The notes beneath the pieces are model-generated. The model did not search any database. It had not been told where the DNA came from and saw only the letters and a program-made list of their open reading frames with translations. From an uncultured Elusimicrobiales bacterium (lineage in GTDB: Bacteria; Elusimicrobiota; Elusimicrobia; Elusimicrobiales; Elusimicrobiaceae): a stretch of 5,340 nucleotides of DNA. Below are positions 4,207-5,340 of the stretch, piece by piece. The stretch's first letter is position 1; each line of letters begins with the position of its first letter. The position numbers and the translations under genes are program-made. The stretch lies in NCBI GenBank assembly GCA_944322775.1, contig CALUQA010000080.1, forward strand, positions 1 through 5,340, read 5' to 3'.

Positions 4207-5340
4207 TTATTTTGTCTGCGTAAAGTGCCCCGTGCGGCGCACCTGCACGACGGGTTTATATTCCAAAAGCATTTGTTGTTTCTTTTTAAGTTTTTGGGCA
4301 GAAGCCGGCAGCGGCATGCGCCCGGCTGTGGCGGCCCAAAAGTCGTTTTCTTTTCGGGCCCACATGCTCCACACCACCAGCCCGCCAAAAACAAGCACAA
4401 TAATATACAGCGTGTTTTGCAGCCCCAAAAAGTGCATTAGCATGGCGATAAACAGCACGCAGAAGCTTTCCACTGTATAAGAAGCCGTGCCGAAAAGCCC
4501 CAATATTTTGCCGCGCAAATTTTCAGGCGCGCGCAATAAAATGAGGGTGGAAATCATGGCCGAAAATGCCCCAAACGTCAGGCCGCACACCACGGTGGCG
4601 CCCAGCACCAGCGGTTTGGGAAGATTTAAATAAAGCACCACCACCGAAAGCAAATACGCCAAATAGTTGGCCGTAAGCAGGGTGAAAAATTTAAATTTGC
4701 GTGCCGCATTGGCAAAATATAAAGCGCCGATAAACGCCCCCAGCCCAAAGGAAGCACCCAGCAGCCCCAAATAAACCGTGCTGTATCCATGCTGGTAAAT
4801 ATAGCCCGGCACCAACAGCAGCTCCCACGATTGGCCCAAAATAAAAAAGGGCATGGTAAACAAAATGCTTTGGCGCAGGACGCCGTCTTGCTTAAGCAGT
4901 TGCCCCGCTTGGCGGAAAGTGGTGGTGTTGGGTACCAAACGTTTGTTGCGGCGGCTGTAAATTTTAAGACTTAAAACCACAATGACCAAGCACATCGCCA
5001 CTACTGCCAGCCAAGAAGCATACAGCCCGGCCATGGCAATCAGCAACCCGCCCGAAAGAGGGCCGACAACGGCCATAATGCCGTCCAATGCTTCCACCAC
5101 GCCTGTGGTGCGAGAAAGGGGCACCTCGGCATAGCGCGAGAATGTGGGCGCCAGCGCCGTGCGGGCCAGCTGGCCGGGTGCGTCAAAAATAGAAGTGATA
5201 AAAATAATCAGCCCGATAAGCCACGGATAGTCCGCCTTCCAAACAATTAACAAGGGAATGCAGGCCAGCAAAATAAACTGCGTTAACTCGCAGCCCAGCA
5301 TGGTTTTGGAGCGGCCCAGCCGGTCGATGATCTGTCCGCC
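4207..5340 (-). CDS. Major facilitator superfamily exporter (N-terminus outside window)
   Basis: Inner-membrane secondary transporter. 377 codons are visible and the frame stays open through base 5340. The first visible residues, GGQIIDRLGRSKT, are the loop 2-3 signature (G-x4-D-R-x-G-R-K/R), so transmembrane helices 1-2 and the true start are upstream; the ATG at 5301 is internal. About ten hydrophobic segments follow, consistent with helices 3-12, with a central basic loop (YSRRNKRL) between the two halves. The motif ENLRGKILGLFGTASY after helix 10 is typical of MFS_3-like exporters related to EntS and macrolide efflux proteins, so drug or siderophore export is likely; the substrate cannot be told. 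The last 50 residues form a hydrophilic basic tail, longer than usual. No terminator with a T run follows, and the tRNA-Asn promoter comes next. Confidence 0.88.
   Translation of the reverse strand, partial: GGQIIDRLGRSKTMLGCELTQFILLACIPLLIVWKADYPWLIGLIIFITSIFDAPGQLARTALAPTFSRYAEVPLSRTTGVVEALDGIMAVVGPLSGGLLIAMAGLYASWLAVVAMCLVIVVLSLKIYSRRNKRLVPNTTTFRQAGQLLKQDGVLRQSILFTMPFFILGQSWELLLVPGYIYQHGYSTVYLGLLGASFGLGAFIGALYFANAARKFKFFTLLTANYLAYLLSVVVLYLNLPKPLVLGATVVCGLTFGAFSAMISTLILLRAPENLRGKILGLFGTASYTVESFCVLFIAMLMHFLGLQNTLYIIVLVFGGLVVWSMWARKENDFWAATAGRMPLPASAQKLKKKQQMLLEYKPVVQVRRTGHFTQTK

Noticed and set aside
4789..4974. Plus-strand open frame of 61 codons
   Set aside because: It is antisense to the membrane-spanning region of the MFS exporter and has no independent support.

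Overview
The window is a compact bacterial chromosome segment of mid GC content. Its protein genes are mostly preceded by strong AGGAGG-type ribosome binding sites. It shows no phage, transposase or CRISPR signature. Nothing in the sequence fixes the taxon. A gut-type anaerobe, possibly an Elusimicrobiota member, is only a low-confidence guess from the overall look of the proteins.

Left part (1-1212): the 5' end of rimO runs leftward and leaves the window. It encodes the ribosomal protein S12 methylthiotransferase. Its start has no visible Shine-Dalgarno but has a -10-like box exactly where a leaderless mRNA would need it. A terminator at 1185-1212 separates it from a leftward pair of OsmC-family genes.

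Middle part (1227-3309): this looks like a small thiol/electrophile stress neighbourhood. Two tandem, diverged OsmC-like genes (minus) are divergent from a small zinc-ribbon protein (plus). That gene meets an HxlR-family regulator tail to tail with no base between the stop codons. The regulator (minus, GTG start, a single N-terminal cysteine) is divergent from a single-domain cupin (plus). The shared 113-bp spacer holds four AGTNNCTTA-like direct repeats around overlapping promoters, so I infer that the regulator controls itself and the cupin. A strong terminator with a TTCG loop follows the cupin.

Right part (3310-5340): a short unrecognised reading frame of 31 codons comes first. It is followed by a minus-strand gene for a secreted protein built of five 28-residue repeats, each with one pair of cysteines spaced 11 residues apart. 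Next is a tRNA-Asn(GTT) gene with encoded CCA, its own promoter and a terminator. Last is a leftward major facilitator superfamily exporter whose N-terminus lies outside the window.

The most unusual items are the cysteine-pair repeat protein, the HxlR operator array and the possible leaderless rimO start.
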